64,000 nt of DNA from Candidatus Bartonella washoeensis Sb944nv (GCF_000278135.1 NZ_JH725023.1:256883-320882), one strand, 5' to 3'. Positions 48,421-58,511 are shown, numbered from the stretch's first letter. Numbers and translations are program-made. Notes: a model not told the origin generated them from the sequence alone.

Positions 48421-51327
48421 ATGGAAACAAAAGATCATCTTTTTTTGGTTGATGGATCAGGCTATATTTTTCGTGCTTATTACGCTTTGCCACCTTTAAA
48501 GCGCAAAAGGGATGGACTTTCTGTAGGAGCTGTAGCCGGTTTTTGTAATATGTTATGGAAATTACTCTGTGATGCTCGCAATACAGCTGCTGGTGTTATC
48601 CCAACGCATTTTGCTGTCATTTTTGATTATTCCTCTGATACATTTCGTAAAAAAATTTATCCCCAATATAAAGCCAATAGAGAGGCACCTCCTGAAGATC
48701 TTATTCCTCAATTTGCTTTAATACGACAAGCAACAAAGGCTTTTAATTTACCTTGTATTGAAAAAGAAGGATTTGAGGCAGATGATTTAATTGCTACCTA
48801 TGCACAATTGGCAACTCAGAATGGAGTAAAAACCACAATCATTTCTTCTGATAAAGATTTAATGCAACTGGTGAACACACACGTATCTTTATATGATGGA
48901 ATGAAAGATAAGCATATTGGTGTTTCTGAAGTCATAGAAAAATGGGGTGTGGCACCTGAAAAAATGGTTGATTTGCAAGCTTTGACTGGAGATCCAACAG
49001 ATAATGTTCCAGGTATTCCCGGCATTGGTCCCAAAATTGCAGCGCAATTATTAGATCAATTTGGTACTCTTGATCTTTTATTGCAACGCGTAGCAGAGAT
49101 TAAGCAAACAAAACGACGTGAAAATATTCAAAATTATGCTGAACAAGCAAAAATTTCTCGTGAATTAGTTAAGCTTAAAACGGATGTCCCTATAGAGAAT
49201 GATTTAGAGAGTTTTGTACTGGAACCACAAGATGGTCCACGTTTAATTGCTTTTCTGAAAGCTATGGAATTTACGACACTCACACGTCGTATAGCGGAGG
49301 CAACAGAATGTGACGCTACAGTCATTGATGCACTCGATATAGATATTGAATGGGTAGATTCTGGTTATGAGCGCATTCTCGATATTCAGAAAGTTGATAC
49401 ACCGCTATTACATAGTTTTTCTGAAAATTCCCCACAGGTTTTGGCACAAAAACGTAAAGATCAGGCTCTTAGGCAAAAAATTACAAGAGAGGCTTATAAA
49501 ACTATTTTGGATGAAGAGGTTTTGCAAGAATGGTTGTTAAAAGCAGAAGAGCAGGGTTATTTCGCTTTTGATACTGAAACAACCTCTCTTGATGCACTGC
49601 AAGCAAAGCTTGTTGGTTTTTCATTAGCATTACAGCCAGGAAAAGCAGCCTATATACCTCTTGAACATATTGAGGGAGGAGATGATCTTTTGGGAGGTGG
49701 ACGTATTGCTGAACAAATAGAGACCAAAAAGGCTTTGAAACTTTTAAAGCCAATATTGCAAAATCAAGCAGTTTTAAAAATTGGTCAAAATATGAAATAT
49801 GATTGGTTGGTGATGAAGCAACAGGGTATTGTGATGCGCTCTTTTGATGACACAATGCTTTTGTCGTATGCTTTAGATGCTGGAGCTTTAACGCATAATA
49901 TGGACGCTTTGTCTGAACGCTGGCTTGGATATAAACCAATTGCTTACAAGGATTTAACGCATAATGGAAAAAAGATTTCTTCTTTTGCACAAGTAGATTT
50001 GAAACAGGCAACTTTTTATGCAGCAGAGGATGCAGATATAACACTTCGTTTGTGGCAAGTATTAAAACCCCAGCTTGTAGCAAAAGGAATGACAAAAATT
50101 TATGAACGTCTTGATCGACCGCTGATAGAAGTTCTTGCAAGAATGGAAGAACGTGGGATTCTCATTGATCGGCAGATTTTATTGCGTCTTTCAGGAGAAT
50201 TAGCACAAGCTGCTTTTATTTTAGAAGAAGAAATTTATCAGCTGGCTGGTGAGAAATTTAATATTGCTTCACCAAAGCAATTAGGTAATATCCTTTTTGG
50301 CAAAATGGGATTGTCTGGAGGAGCTAAGACCAAGGGAGGACAATGGTCAACTTCTGCACAAACATTAGAGGAATTGGCTGTTGACGGTCATGTTTTACCA
50401 CGTAAAATTATTGATTGGCGTCAGCTTGCAAAGCTAAAATCTACCTATGCAGATGCCTTGCCTTCTTATATTTTGCCTAAAACAGGACGTGTCCATACGA
50501 ATTATTCTTTAGCAATAACATCGACAGGGCGTTTATCATCATCAGAGCCAAATTTACAAAATATACCAGTGCGAACTGCAGAAGGACGTAAAATCCGACA
50601 AGCATTTATTGCTCCAGAAGGGCATGTGCTCTTATCAGCTGATTATAGCCAAATCGAATTGCGTATTCTTGCACATATTGCTAATATTGACGCATTAAAA
50701 GAAGCTTTTGCACAAGGTCAAGATATTCACGCGATAACTGCATCACAAATGTTTGGTATGCCTATAAAAGAAATGCCGTCAGACATACGCAGACGCGCAA
50801 AGGCAATTAATTTTGGTATTATTTATGGTATTTCAGCCTTTGGATTAGCAAATCAATTGGGTCTTTCTCGACAGGAAGCAGGTCGTTATATTCAACTTTA
50901 TTTTGAAAGATTTCCAGGAATTAAAGATTACATGGAAACGACTAAGGCATTTGCACGTCAACATGGTTATGTACAAACTATTTTTGGTCGTCGTATTCAT
51001 TATCCTGAAATAAAAGCCAATAATCAGCAAGTTCGTGCTTTTAATGAACGAGCTGCTATTAATGCACCGATTCAGGGATCGGCGGCAGATATCATTCGTC
51101 GTGCTATGATTCATATGGAAGATGCTTTAGAAAAAGAAAAATTATCAGCAAAAATGTTACTGCAAGTGCATGATGAACTGATTTTTGAAGTACCAAAAGC
51201 CGAGAGTGATAAGACTATAGCTCTTGTTAAAAAGGTTATGGAAAATGCTACAATGCCGGTATTATCTTTGTCTGTACCGCTTGAAGTAAAGGTAATGACT
51301 GCTCAAAATTGGGATGAAGCACATTAG
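48421..51327 (+). CDS. polA: DNA polymerase I
   Basis: 968 residues with three domains: 5'-3' exonuclease (1-about 290; FEADDLIATYA, GDPTDNVPGIPGIG), an intact 3'-5' exonuclease (FDTETTSLDALQAKL, about 380-570) and the polymerase domain (SADYSQIELRILAHIA, RRRAKAINFGIIYG, QVHDELIFE). Used for Okazaki fragment maturation and repair. Its stop overlaps the convergent gene's stop by 4 bases. Confidence 0.96.
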   Translation: METKDHLFLVDGSGYIFRAYYALPPLKRKRDGLSVGAVAGFCNMLWKLLCDARNTAAGVIPTHFAVIFDYSSDTFRKKIYPQYKANREAPPEDLIPQFALIRQATKAFNLPCIEKEGFEADDLIATYAQLATQNGVKTTIISSDKDLMQLVNTHVSLYDGMKDKHIGVSEVIEKWGVAPEKMVDLQALTGDPTDNVPGIPGIGPKIAAQLLDQFGTLDLLLQRVAEIKQTKRRENIQNYAEQAKISRELVKLKTDVPIENDLESFVLEPQDGPRLIAFLKAMEFTTLTRRIAEATECDATVIDALDIDIEWVDSGYERILDIQKVDTPLLHSFSENSPQVLAQKRKDQALRQKITREAYKTILDEEVLQEWLLKAEEQGYFAFDTETTSLDALQAKLVGFSLALQPGKAAYIPLEHIEGGDDLLGGGRIAEQIETKKALKLLKPILQNQAVLKIGQNMKYDWLVMKQQGIVMRSFDDTMLLSYALDAGALTHNMDALSERWLGYKPIAYKDLTHNGKKISSFAQVDLKQATFYAAEDADITLRLWQVLKPQLVAKGMTKIYERLDRPLIEVLARMEERGILIDRQILLRLSGELAQAAFILEEEIYQLAGEKFNIASPKQLGNILFGKMGLSGGAKTKGGQWSTSAQTLEELAVDGHVLPRKIIDWRQLAKLKSTYADALPSYILPKTGRVHTNYSLAITSTGRLSSSEPNLQNIPVRTAEGRKIRQAFIAPEGHVLLSADYSQIELRILAHIANIDALKEAFAQGQDIHAITASQMFGMPIKEMPSDIRRRAKAINFGIIYGISAFGLANQLGLSRQEAGRYIQLYFERFPGIKDYMETTKAFARQHGYVQTIFGRRIHYPEIKANNQQVRAFNERAAINAPIQGSAADIIRRAMIHMEDALEKEKLSAKMLLQVHDELIFEVPKAESDKTIALVKKVMENATMPVLSLSVPLEVKVMTAQNWDEAH

Positions 51328-52202
51328 TTTTGCTCACGTGTTTTATTTTTAAGAGTGGACATCGCATTCGCAAGGCTAAGATGCGCTTTAATTGGTAAAT
51401 GATCTGAAGCAATACGCGCAAGGGGTGAAAAATGATTTTCAACGTTTATTACTAATTGATGGGGGAAAGCTAAAATTCTATCAAGAGCTAAAAAGGGGAA
51501 GCGAGAGGGAAAACTTGGTACAGCTCCGATTGTGCTATCAAAATAGGAAGAAAAAAGGTTTAAAGATGATCCTTTACCTATCCTCCATTCATTGAGATCA
51601 CCAATAAGAAGTGTAGGCATAAGAGAACGTTTTTGCAGGAGTGCAAGAAGCGTTTTTACTTGCTTATTACGAGAGTGGCGAAACAAGCTAAAATGCGCAG
51701 CAATAACACGAATTTTGCCACTCTTCATTTCTAATTCTACAATCACAGCACCACGAGGTTCAATGCCAGGAAGAGTAATTTGTAGAATATCACATATACG
51801 TCCTTGGCGCAAAAAAAGGGCATTGCCATGCCAACCATGACTGTTTGGTGACATAGTGTTCAGGGGTATTGGAAAGAGACCTGTTTCAGTTTTTAAGAGC
51901 TGAAGATCAATCAAGCCTGTACGTTCACCAAAACGTTTGTCTGCTTCTTGCAGAGCAAGAATATCAGCTTGTAGTTCAGCAATAACACGCACAATACGTG
52001 TAGGATTGAAAACTTTATCAACACCTACGCATTTATGGATATTATAAGAAGCAACGACAAGATCATAATGATCGTTATCTTTGATTATCGTTAACTGATG
52101 ACCAGAGCGATTACGAATAGCGTTTAACAGGGGAGTATGAAGTTTTTGCTGGATAAATGTGGTTGGCCAGAGAAATTTTCGCTTATGAGGCTTTTTTATC
52201 AT
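51324..52202 (-). CDS. Endonuclease/exonuclease/phosphatase family protein
   Basis: 292 residues. The EEP fold signatures are VVASYNIHKCVGVD, ILALQEAD (metal-binding Glu), LIGDLNEW and the terminal SDHLPIKAHL. The family includes DNases, phosphatases and phospholipases; substrate unknown. A 50-residue N-terminal extension is basic. Convergent with polA and sharing 4 bases with it. Confidence 0.85.
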   Translation of the reverse strand: MIKKPHKRKFLWPTTFIQQKLHTPLLNAIRNRSGHQLTIIKDNDHYDLVVASYNIHKCVGVDKVFNPTRIVRVIAELQADILALQEADKRFGERTGLIDLQLLKTETGLFPIPLNTMSPNSHGWHGNALFLRQGRICDILQITLPGIEPRGAVIVELEMKSGKIRVIAAHFSLFRHSRNKQVKTLLALLQKRSLMPTLLIGDLNEWRIGKGSSLNLFSSYFDSTIGAVPSFPSRFPFLALDRILAFPHQLVINVENHFSPLARIASDHLPIKAHLSLANAMSTLKNKTREQN

Positions 52203-52278
52203 TTTTGGGTTGTAATTTTTTGTATGGTTTGAACATCGGCACTAAAGAGTTCATAAATGAACACCTATGTTAAAAATT

Positions 52279-52316
52279 AAAAAAACCTTGCTTCTTTTTA
52301 GAAACAAGGTTCTTTT
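52279..52316 (-). terminator. Rho-independent terminator of the BI-1 gene
   Basis: On the minus strand AACCTTG / CAAGGTT (14-base loop) followed by a T-tract. It lies 22 bases past the end of the BI-1 gene. Confidence 0.8.
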
Positions 52317-52337
52317 ATCGATCAATAATTGCCGCAA

Positions 52338-53111
52338 TCAATCACGGTTTGAGCCAAGAAATTGCAGCAAGAAGACAAACATATTGATGAAATCAAGATA
52401 AAGATTCAATGCACCCATAATAATTTTACGACCTTGAGTGTCATCTCCATCTCCTTCATAATACATTAATTTGATGTTTTGTGTATCGTAAGCTGTTAAA
52501 CCAGCAAAGATAAAAACGCCAATCACGGAAATAGCAAATTGTAAAGCGCTAGATCCAAGAAAAATATTGACAATCATAGAAAGCATCAAACCAACCAAGC
52601 CGATAAAAAAGAATGAGCCCATCGCTGTTAGATCACGTTTCGTCGTATAACCATAAAGTGAAAGAGCACCAAAAGCTGCGGCGGTAATGACAAATGTTTG
52701 TACAACACTTTCTGGTGTATAACGCAAAATAATTGAGGACAATGAAAGTCCAACAAGGGCCGCATAACCGAAAAAGAGGCTACGGGCTGCACTTGTACTC
52801 AATGTATTGATTTTAAAACTAAGAAAGAGCACAGCCACAAGGGGTGCAAACATAATAATATAAGATAATGGTGACGTATAAAATGTCACTCCAAATGATG
52901 TTAAATAGACACTGCTATTGATTTGAGCGGCTGCTTGGCTCATATCCGTTGTCGTAGCCAATGAGGCAATCGCATAAGCGGCAGCGGCTGTAATAAGCAA
53001 ACCAATGGCCATTGTATTATAGACGCCCAGCATATAGCTGCGCAATCCTTGATCGATTGATGCATCCGCACGAGAAACAGACGCCGAACGTAAATTTTTA
53101 AAATCAGCCAT
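52338..53111 (-). CDS. ybhL: Bax inhibitor-1 (BI-1/YbhL) family membrane protein
   Basis: 257 residues with seven membrane segments and the family blocks SLSSIILRYTPESVVQTF and GLTAYDTQNIKLMYYE near the C-terminus; the pore-region Asp residues typical of bacterial BI-1 are present. The ATG at 53111 has AGGAC upstream; the longer open frame into 53192 runs through the RNA leader and is not coding. Function probably ion/Ca2+ leak or stress related. Confidence 0.9.
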   Translation of the reverse strand: MADFKNLRSASVSRADASIDQGLRSYMLGVYNTMAIGLLITAAAAYAIASLATTTDMSQAAAQINSSVYLTSFGVTFYTSPLSYIIMFAPLVAVLFLSFKINTLSTSAARSLFFGYAALVGLSLSSIILRYTPESVVQTFVITAAAFGALSLYGYTTKRDLTAMGSFFFIGLVGLMLSMIVNIFLGSSALQFAISVIGVFIFAGLTAYDTQNIKLMYYEGDGDDTQGRKIIMGALNLYLDFINMFVFLLQFLGSNRD

Positions 53112-53134
53112 AATATAAAGTCCTTTAGTATATG

Positions 53135-53200
53135 TTCCGTCAGGTGTTGAGGTTAGAAAGGATTGCCAAACACAAAAAACCCCAGGCAACACTGGCGGAA
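53135..53200 (-). ncRNA. ybhL leader RNA (structured 5' UTR)
   Basis: The transcript upstream of the BI-1 gene contains TTCCGCCAGTGTTG and, 37 bases later, CAACACCTGACGGAA. They form a long interrupted stem (TTCCG/CGGAA, CAG/CTG, GTTG/CAAC). An internal TTGCC/GGCAA pair could compete with it, and a T6 run lies in the loop. A ybhL motif upstream of such genes was described in alphaproteobacteria (Corbino and colleagues); I assign this by position and structure, without a covariance search. Confidence 0.6.
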
Positions 53201-53462
53201 TCCCAGCATACCTCCCCTTATTATGGAGATTTATTTGAAAATTACAAGAGACTTTTGTTAAAAGGAAAGCTTACAAATTGGTAATAATTAAAGGGTGATC
53301 TTGATCAAGAACATCTAATTTTTTAGTAAATTTTTTACAAAATTTGATAATCTCTTTTAATAATAACCAGAAGAAGCTGTTTTATTTGGATAAATTAGGA
53401 AAGAATTGACTATTTGGCTATATTTTATTAACGCGCAAAAGCAAAATTTTTTTTGCCTGTAT

Positions 53463-53663
53463 CTATCTTTGCTGAGATACAGCAACATTTTGATAATTTT
53501 TCTTTGGGGTAAGGGCCGCTGATTTTGGAGCTAAAATTCCAACTCTTGAAAATAGGGGTATAAGTCAATAACTTGCCAAGTTTTTAAGAGAATCCTCAAT
53601 AATTTTTATACATATCCTATAATTGCGAGGACGTTTAATAGGTTTATGAAAAAGTATAGTATT
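53463..53663 (-). pseudogene. Decayed remnant of an acyl-ACP synthetase domain
   Basis: In frame after the stop of the gene at 53664, the translation continues as NTILF..., CIKIIEDSLKNLASY, stop, then FSRVGILAPKSAAL. This resembles the junction and first strands of the AMP-binding ligase domain in large rhizobial Aas-type proteins (pattern I-EDPLGxxLTY ... VGVLLPNS). It appears to be the start of a lost third domain. Resemblance is by eye and short. Confidence 0.5.
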
Positions 53664-55601
53664 TTAACCTGAAGTTTTAAAGACCATATCAGACATAATA
53701 CGATACAGCTGATTTCCAACAGCTTTTCGACGGGTGCGGCTTTTTAGATTCGTATCAATATTTAAGTCAAAAGGTTCGTGAACGATAATATATATTTTAG
53801 GAAAAAGTTTGCGGCGTACATGAATTTTAGAAGGACGTGAAAAAAAAGAATATTCAAGACCACAAATCTTAATGGGAGCCACTTTTGTTTTTGTTTTATC
53901 GACAATCATAGCAGCACGCTCATAAACCTTCATAAGATCTTTATTAACGATAATATCACCTACTTCGGGAAAAATAACAAGAGGTTTCCCTTGTGCTGTG
54001 CGTATAAGATGGCGATTTGCAAATGGATTTGTAAGATCCAGAGGAAAAGCATTGGTATATTTAAGAAAGGGACGAATCCACCAAATTTTCGCAGTATTAG
54101 TATCAATGATAATAACTGGATTGTGTAAATTTGTTGTTTCGCAAACAGCTAGAGCTAGAAGACTATCAAGAAAAGATACATGGTTAAAAATTAGAATAGG
54201 AAATTTTCCTGATTTCGAAAGATTATCTATACCTTTAATTTCTAAACGAAAAAATAGGCGTAAGAGAATAAAAGTGAAGTCGCTGAAAGGATTGGTAGGC
54301 AGATATTTTAGTATAATGATTGCAGCTATTAAGGAGGAAATACCGAGAATAAGAATTATCATATCAAGTGAAGTACCAAGATATTGAGCAAAAGTAATAA
54401 TAGCTGCTCCTATAACCATAATTGTAGCATTGAGGATATTATTAGCGGCGATAACACGTGCTCGCTTGTTAGGTTTAGCCCATGCTTGCAATGCTGCAAA
54501 TCCGGGAATAGCGAGAAAAGTAGCTGAAATTGCTGCCAAAGCAAAATCAAATATAATGTGCAATAATTGCGGATGCGAAAAAAAATCAACAATGGTTTTA
54601 ACTTTTAATTCAGGAGGAAGCCCACGAATAACAACACTTAAGTCGATACAAACAGCACCAAAAACAAAAACGCCTATAGCTGGTAATAATAAGTTAATCC
54701 GCTCTGCTGAAAGCCAAGCAACTATAGCAGAACCAATAGCACCAAAAATGGAAAAAACCATAAAGAACATAATAGTTCCGTGAGCAAGGCAATTGAGGGA
54801 AGCCGTCAATATTGGAGTGGCTGATAAGAGTGTAGCTCCGATAAACCAAAACCAAGAAACTATGAGGCTTGCAATCAGTAAACGTTTTTCTTGGATACAA
54901 GATTTAAGAATAGATGTTGTGGCACGTATAATGTTACGGTCGACAATAGGGGTTGACTGTGCAGGAATATTTTCTGGCATAAAGCAGCTTGTAGCCCATG
55001 AGAGTAAAGCTAAGATAATTATAATAAGTGCAGGAATAATTTGTAATTGGTTTTGAAAGTCGAAAATAAGACCAGCCCATAATGTTCCTAATAAAATAGA
55101 AAGAAAGGTTGCTGCTTCTAACCATGCATTGGCACGTGGCAGGTGAGATTTTGCTATATGGTCGGGTAATACCGCATATTTGAGGGGGCCAAAAAGTGCT
55201 GAAGCAGAACTGAAGAGAAATAAGCATATCATAAGCAAGGAGATAGAGGATAAAAGGAGGGAAATTGCAGCTGCTAAAGCAATGAAGAGAGTAAAGAATT
55301 TAATTAAACGAGCAACTTTCGCTTTACTAAAGCTGTCAGCCAATTGGCCTCCTGTCGCAGCAAATAAAAGATGAGGAAGTGAAAAAACACCATTTGTTAG
55401 GCTAATAAGACTTGCTTGATATTCTAAACTATCACATGTAACAATAAGAAAAATCAAAGTATTTTTTACAAAATTATCGTTAAAAGCAGAGAAAAACTGG
55501 CTCCAAAAAAGAGGTGCAAAAGCACGCGAACTCAGTAAAAAAGAACGATTATCTGCAGTTAGAAAATTTTTTGCAGGCGTCGACTTCTTTTTATTCATCA
55601 A
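53664..55601 (-). CDS. LplT-like MFS transporter fused to PlsC-type acyltransferase (Aas-like, truncated)
   Basis: 645 residues. N-terminal part (about 25-430) is a 12-helix MFS transporter (FWSQFFSAFNDNFVKNTLIF is the LplT start). The C-terminal part (about 440-645) is a glycerophospholipid acyltransferase with NHVSFLDSLLAL (HX4D) and VIFPEVGDII in place of FPEGT. Rhizobial homologues usually continue into an AMP-binding acyl-ACP synthetase domain of about 500 residues; here it stops just after IMSDMVFKTS. It may flip and reacylate lysophospholipid with acyl-ACP made elsewhere. Decayed ligase sequence follows the stop. Confidence 0.82.
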   Translation of the reverse strand: MMNKKKSTPAKNFLTADNRSFLLSSRAFAPLFWSQFFSAFNDNFVKNTLIFLIVTCDSLEYQASLISLTNGVFSLPHLLFAATGGQLADSFSKAKVARLIKFFTLFIALAAAISLLLSSISLLMICLFLFSSASALFGPLKYAVLPDHIAKSHLPRANAWLEAATFLSILLGTLWAGLIFDFQNQLQIIPALIIIILALLSWATSCFMPENIPAQSTPIVDRNIIRATTSILKSCIQEKRLLIASLIVSWFWFIGATLLSATPILTASLNCLAHGTIMFFMVFSIFGAIGSAIVAWLSAERINLLLPAIGVFVFGAVCIDLSVVIRGLPPELKVKTIVDFFSHPQLLHIIFDFALAAISATFLAIPGFAALQAWAKPNKRARVIAANNILNATIMVIGAAIITFAQYLGTSLDMIILILGISSLIAAIIILKYLPTNPFSDFTFILLRLFFRLEIKGIDNLSKSGKFPILIFNHVSFLDSLLALAVCETTNLHNPVIIIDTNTAKIWWIRPFLKYTNAFPLDLTNPFANRHLIRTAQGKPLVIFPEVGDIIVNKDLMKVYERAAMIVDKTKTKVAPIKICGLEYSFFSRPSKIHVRRKLFPKIYIIVHEPFDLNIDTNLKSRTRRKAVGNQLYRIMSDMVFKTSG

Positions 55602-56043
55602 TTTCTCTTCTCCTTTCTATTATACTATGGAAATAAAAGAAAGACACATATCTTGAGAAGAATTAAGGATATTAATGCAATTTTTTTGATTTCAAGTCAA
55701 TAAAAATGCTGTTTTTCTTGTGTAGGTGACTACATCTAAACAGATAGAAGATGCTAATTTTATACTAGCTTTGGCTAAATAACAGTTTTTAACTATTATT
55801 GATAAGATCATTGATCATTTTAACTCATTGAATGAAAATAACAACGTGTCACAACAAGTCTTTCTACTTAAATCTATTATAACTTCATGAAGCAGTTGAC
55901 ATGGAAAAATATAAAGATATTGGGTTTCAGAAGTAAAATGGTTGAAAATTTTCTAAAATAAAATTGATGAATAAAAATCAATAATTTACCACATTTTCGG
56001 TTGATTCGTTTATCCAAATGAACGCTTGCGGGAAACAGTATTC
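55602..56043 (-). other. Intergenic region upstream of the MFS-acyltransferase gene
   Basis: 442 bases, AT-rich, no convincing ORF. On the minus strand TTGACT (55695-55700) is followed after 18 bases by ATTAAT (55671-55676), a possible sigma-70 promoter for the gene at 55601. The rest, next to the lspA stop, holds nothing I recognise. Confidence 0.35.
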
Positions 56044-56544
56044 TCATCCAGAAGAGATTTTATTAGAAGTCCGTTTTCCTTCAATCCAGATTCGAAATTC
56101 GTCAATAAGTACGGCAATGGCACCAAGCGTGATAAATGTATCAGCGAGATTGAAAACAGCAAAAGAAAAAATATCATCAATATGAAATAGTATATAATCG
56201 GTGACATAATGGAAACAAATACGGTCAATAAGATTACCAATTGCCCCACCAATAATAAGAATAAGACCAAAACGTGATAAAGATTTTTTGTGTTCGGTAT
56301 TTTTCCATAGCCATAAAAGAAAGAGAATAATAATTAACGTAAGGGTAATGAGTCCCCATTGAGAAAAAGAAGAAAGAAATGAAAATGCAATACCAGAGTT
56401 TCGTACATGGTACAGGGAGAGAAAAGGGAGAATTGGGATAACTGCTCCTAAAGGCATGTTATCCATAACCCAATATTTGATCAATTGATCAAGCCCTACT
56501 GTAATAATCAAACCAAGAAGAAAAGATAAAGATTTACATTTCAT
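56044..56544 (-). CDS. lspA: Signal peptidase II (lipoprotein signal peptidase)
   Basis: 166 residues, four membrane helices. Family motifs: NSGIAFSFL, GAIGNLIDRI and AVFNLADTFITLGA, which carry the two catalytic aspartates. Cleaves prolipoproteins such as the Omp19-like and L,D-transpeptidase lipoproteins in this window. It starts 11 bases after the methyltransferase gene. Confidence 0.95.
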   Translation of the reverse strand: MKCKSLSFLLGLIITVGLDQLIKYWVMDNMPLGAVIPILPFLSLYHVRNSGIAFSFLSSFSQWGLITLTLIIILFLLWLWKNTEHKKSLSRFGLILIIGGAIGNLIDRICFHYVTDYILFHIDDIFSFAVFNLADTFITLGAIAVLIDEFRIWIEGKRTSNKISSG

Positions 56545-56555
56545 ATTTTGGTCTC

Positions 56556-57389
56556 TTATGATTCAAGTGTTAAATGAGAACGACGGATCTCATAAAGCAT
56601 GATAGCAGTGGCAACTGCCAAATTAAGCGAATCGGCACGCCCACTTTGTGGAATACGTACAAGTTGATCACAGCAATTTGCAAGAATATCTGTTAAACCT
56701 TTTTGTTCATTTCCCATTAAGAGTATAATGGGACCATTTTTAAAATCAACTCTACGGTAATCAACATCTCCTTTGAGGTGTGTACCAACAATCATGCCTT
56801 TAAAGCCTTTGGACCAATTTAAAAAGGCGCCTTCATCACTACGGTAAAGTGGTACAGAAAAAATTGATCCCATAGTTGCTCGTACTGTTTCAGGTGAAAA
56901 AGGATCTGTTGTTTCGCCGATTAAGATAATTCCCTTGGCCCCTACTGCATCAGCGGTGCGAATAATGGTACCAAGATTTCCTGGATCTCGCACGCGGTCA
57001 AGAGCCACATAAACATCTTCGCTTAATTGTTTTATCATTTCAAGAGGTTGCCATTGTTGTTTAAAAATACCAACAACGGCTTGCGGATTATCGCGGCGGG
57101 TAAGTGATTCCATGATTTTTTGTGAGGCTTTAATAACGAAACCACCACTCGCGACTGTGTGTGCAGCAGTGTTTTCAACAGCAGTATTACCAAGTTTGCT
57201 TTTGGAAAAGATGAGTGTTTGTATTTTCCATCCGAGATTTAAAGCATCAATTATCAATTTAAGTCCTTCTGCCATAAAAATACCTTCTCGATTACGGTTC
57301 TTTTTTTGGCTAAGTGCTTTAAGTTCTTTGATAATTGGGTTACTAAGGGAGGTAATTTCTTTAACTTTACCGATTTTAGACGTATACAT
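56556..57389 (-). CDS. TrmH/SpoU-family RNA 2'-O-methyltransferase
   Basis: 277 residues. N-terminal substrate-binding domain (SNPIIKELKALSQKKNRNRE), then the SPOUT knot with DRVRDPGNLGTIIRTADAVG, LLMGNEQKGLT and DSLNLAVATAIMLYE (motifs 1-3). Target rRNA or tRNA not identifiable. 2 bases after the next upstream gene, in one unit with it and lspA. Confidence 0.9.
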   Translation of the reverse strand: MYTSKIGKVKEITSLSNPIIKELKALSQKKNRNREGIFMAEGLKLIIDALNLGWKIQTLIFSKSKLGNTAVENTAAHTVASGGFVIKASQKIMESLTRRDNPQAVVGIFKQQWQPLEMIKQLSEDVYVALDRVRDPGNLGTIIRTADAVGAKGIILIGETTDPFSPETVRATMGSIFSVPLYRSDEGAFLNWSKGFKGMIVGTHLKGDVDYRRVDFKNGPIILLMGNEQKGLTDILANCCDQLVRIPQSGRADSLNLAVATAIMLYEIRRSHLTLES

Positions 57390-57391
57390 AT

Positions 57392-58336
57392 TTAAGCAAT
57401 CCAGCGGCTAAAAAGAGAAGTAGAAAGAGCGCGTCCAGCGCTTTCTTCACGCAAGATCAGCTCTCCTGATTCGATTGTACCACCAAAGTTTATAAATTCG
57501 TCACGCATTAAAGTGTGAAGCGTGTAAAAAGAAGCACGAATGGAATAAGCAGTCAGTATAACAGCGAGTGGTTGATTGGATAAAAGTCTACGACAGTTTT
57601 TGATCATTTCTGGTAAGTGATCGAAAAACTGCCAAATTTCACCATGAGGTCCACGTCCATAAGCAGGGGGATCAAGAAGAATCATATCATAAGTTTTTTG
57701 CCGACGCAGTTCGCGTTCGACAAATTTTATTGCATCATCACAAATCCAGCGAATTGGATAATCTACTAATCCTGCTCTTTCCTGATTAGCTTTTGCCCAA
57801 GTAATGGCTTTTTTAGAGGCATCAACATGAGTAACAGCGGCACCAGCGCGTGCGCTAATCAAAGAGGCAATACCTGTATAGCCAAAAAGATTTAGTAATT
57901 TGATGGGGCGTTTGGCTTTAACAATTTGTTCTTCCATTGAGCGCCAATGAGCATCCTGTTCAGGAAAAACACCAACATGACGAAAAGATGTAAAACGTCC
58001 CAAAAAGAGCAAACCATTCCATGAAAGTGGCCATGTTTCACCAAGAGGTTTTTTAGGAAAATACCAGCGACCAACACCCTCTTCATCTCGATTTCCTGTG
58101 AAAATGGCATCAACATTAGCCCAATTTTCTTGTGATAAAGCTGGTTTCCAAAGTGCTTGACCTTCTGGCCGAATAATGCGGTAAGGACCGTATCGCTCCA
58201 ATTTTTTCCCATTACCAGAGTCGATTAAAGCATAATCTGCACTGACACCTGTTTCTAAAATAAGAGGTAGTTTTTCCTGCGGATACATACTGCTGTGGTG
58301 TGGTTGAAAGCATTGTGCAAGCATATTGGGTTTCAC
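57392..58336 (-). CDS. Class I SAM-dependent methyltransferase (RlmI/RlmK-like)
   Basis: 314 residues. SAM-binding NLFGYTGIASLISARAGA, then VDASKKAITWAKAN, and catalytic MILLDPPAYGRGPHGE. The motif resembles 23S rRNA m5C methyltransferase RlmI and related proteins, but the PUA domain is missing and no catalytic Cys motif is obvious, so it may act on another target. Confidence 0.85.
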   Translation of the reverse strand: MKPNMLAQCFQPHHSSMYPQEKLPLILETGVSADYALIDSGNGKKLERYGPYRIIRPEGQALWKPALSQENWANVDAIFTGNRDEEGVGRWYFPKKPLGETWPLSWNGLLFLGRFTSFRHVGVFPEQDAHWRSMEEQIVKAKRPIKLLNLFGYTGIASLISARAGAAVTHVDASKKAITWAKANQERAGLVDYPIRWICDDAIKFVERELRRQKTYDMILLDPPAYGRGPHGEIWQFFDHLPEMIKNCRRLLSNQPLAVILTAYSIRASFYTLHTLMRDEFINFGGTIESGELILREESAGRALSTSLFSRWIA

Positions 58337-58511
58337 GATACAGGTATTTTAAAAAAATTCACTTTAAAAGGCTCTTAAATTATTCGTAATAATACAACGG
58401 TCTAAAACTGCTTAAAGTATGTATTATGTATAAAGAAAAGGAAGAAGAATATTTCCATTTCTTCTCATGATGTATTGAACATAACAAAAGAAAAATTTCA
58501 CCAAAGCACTC

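Noticed and set aside
49502-50140. 212-codon ORF antisense to polA
   Set aside because: Lies entirely within the well-conserved polA frame and shows only low-complexity Leu/Lys/His content.
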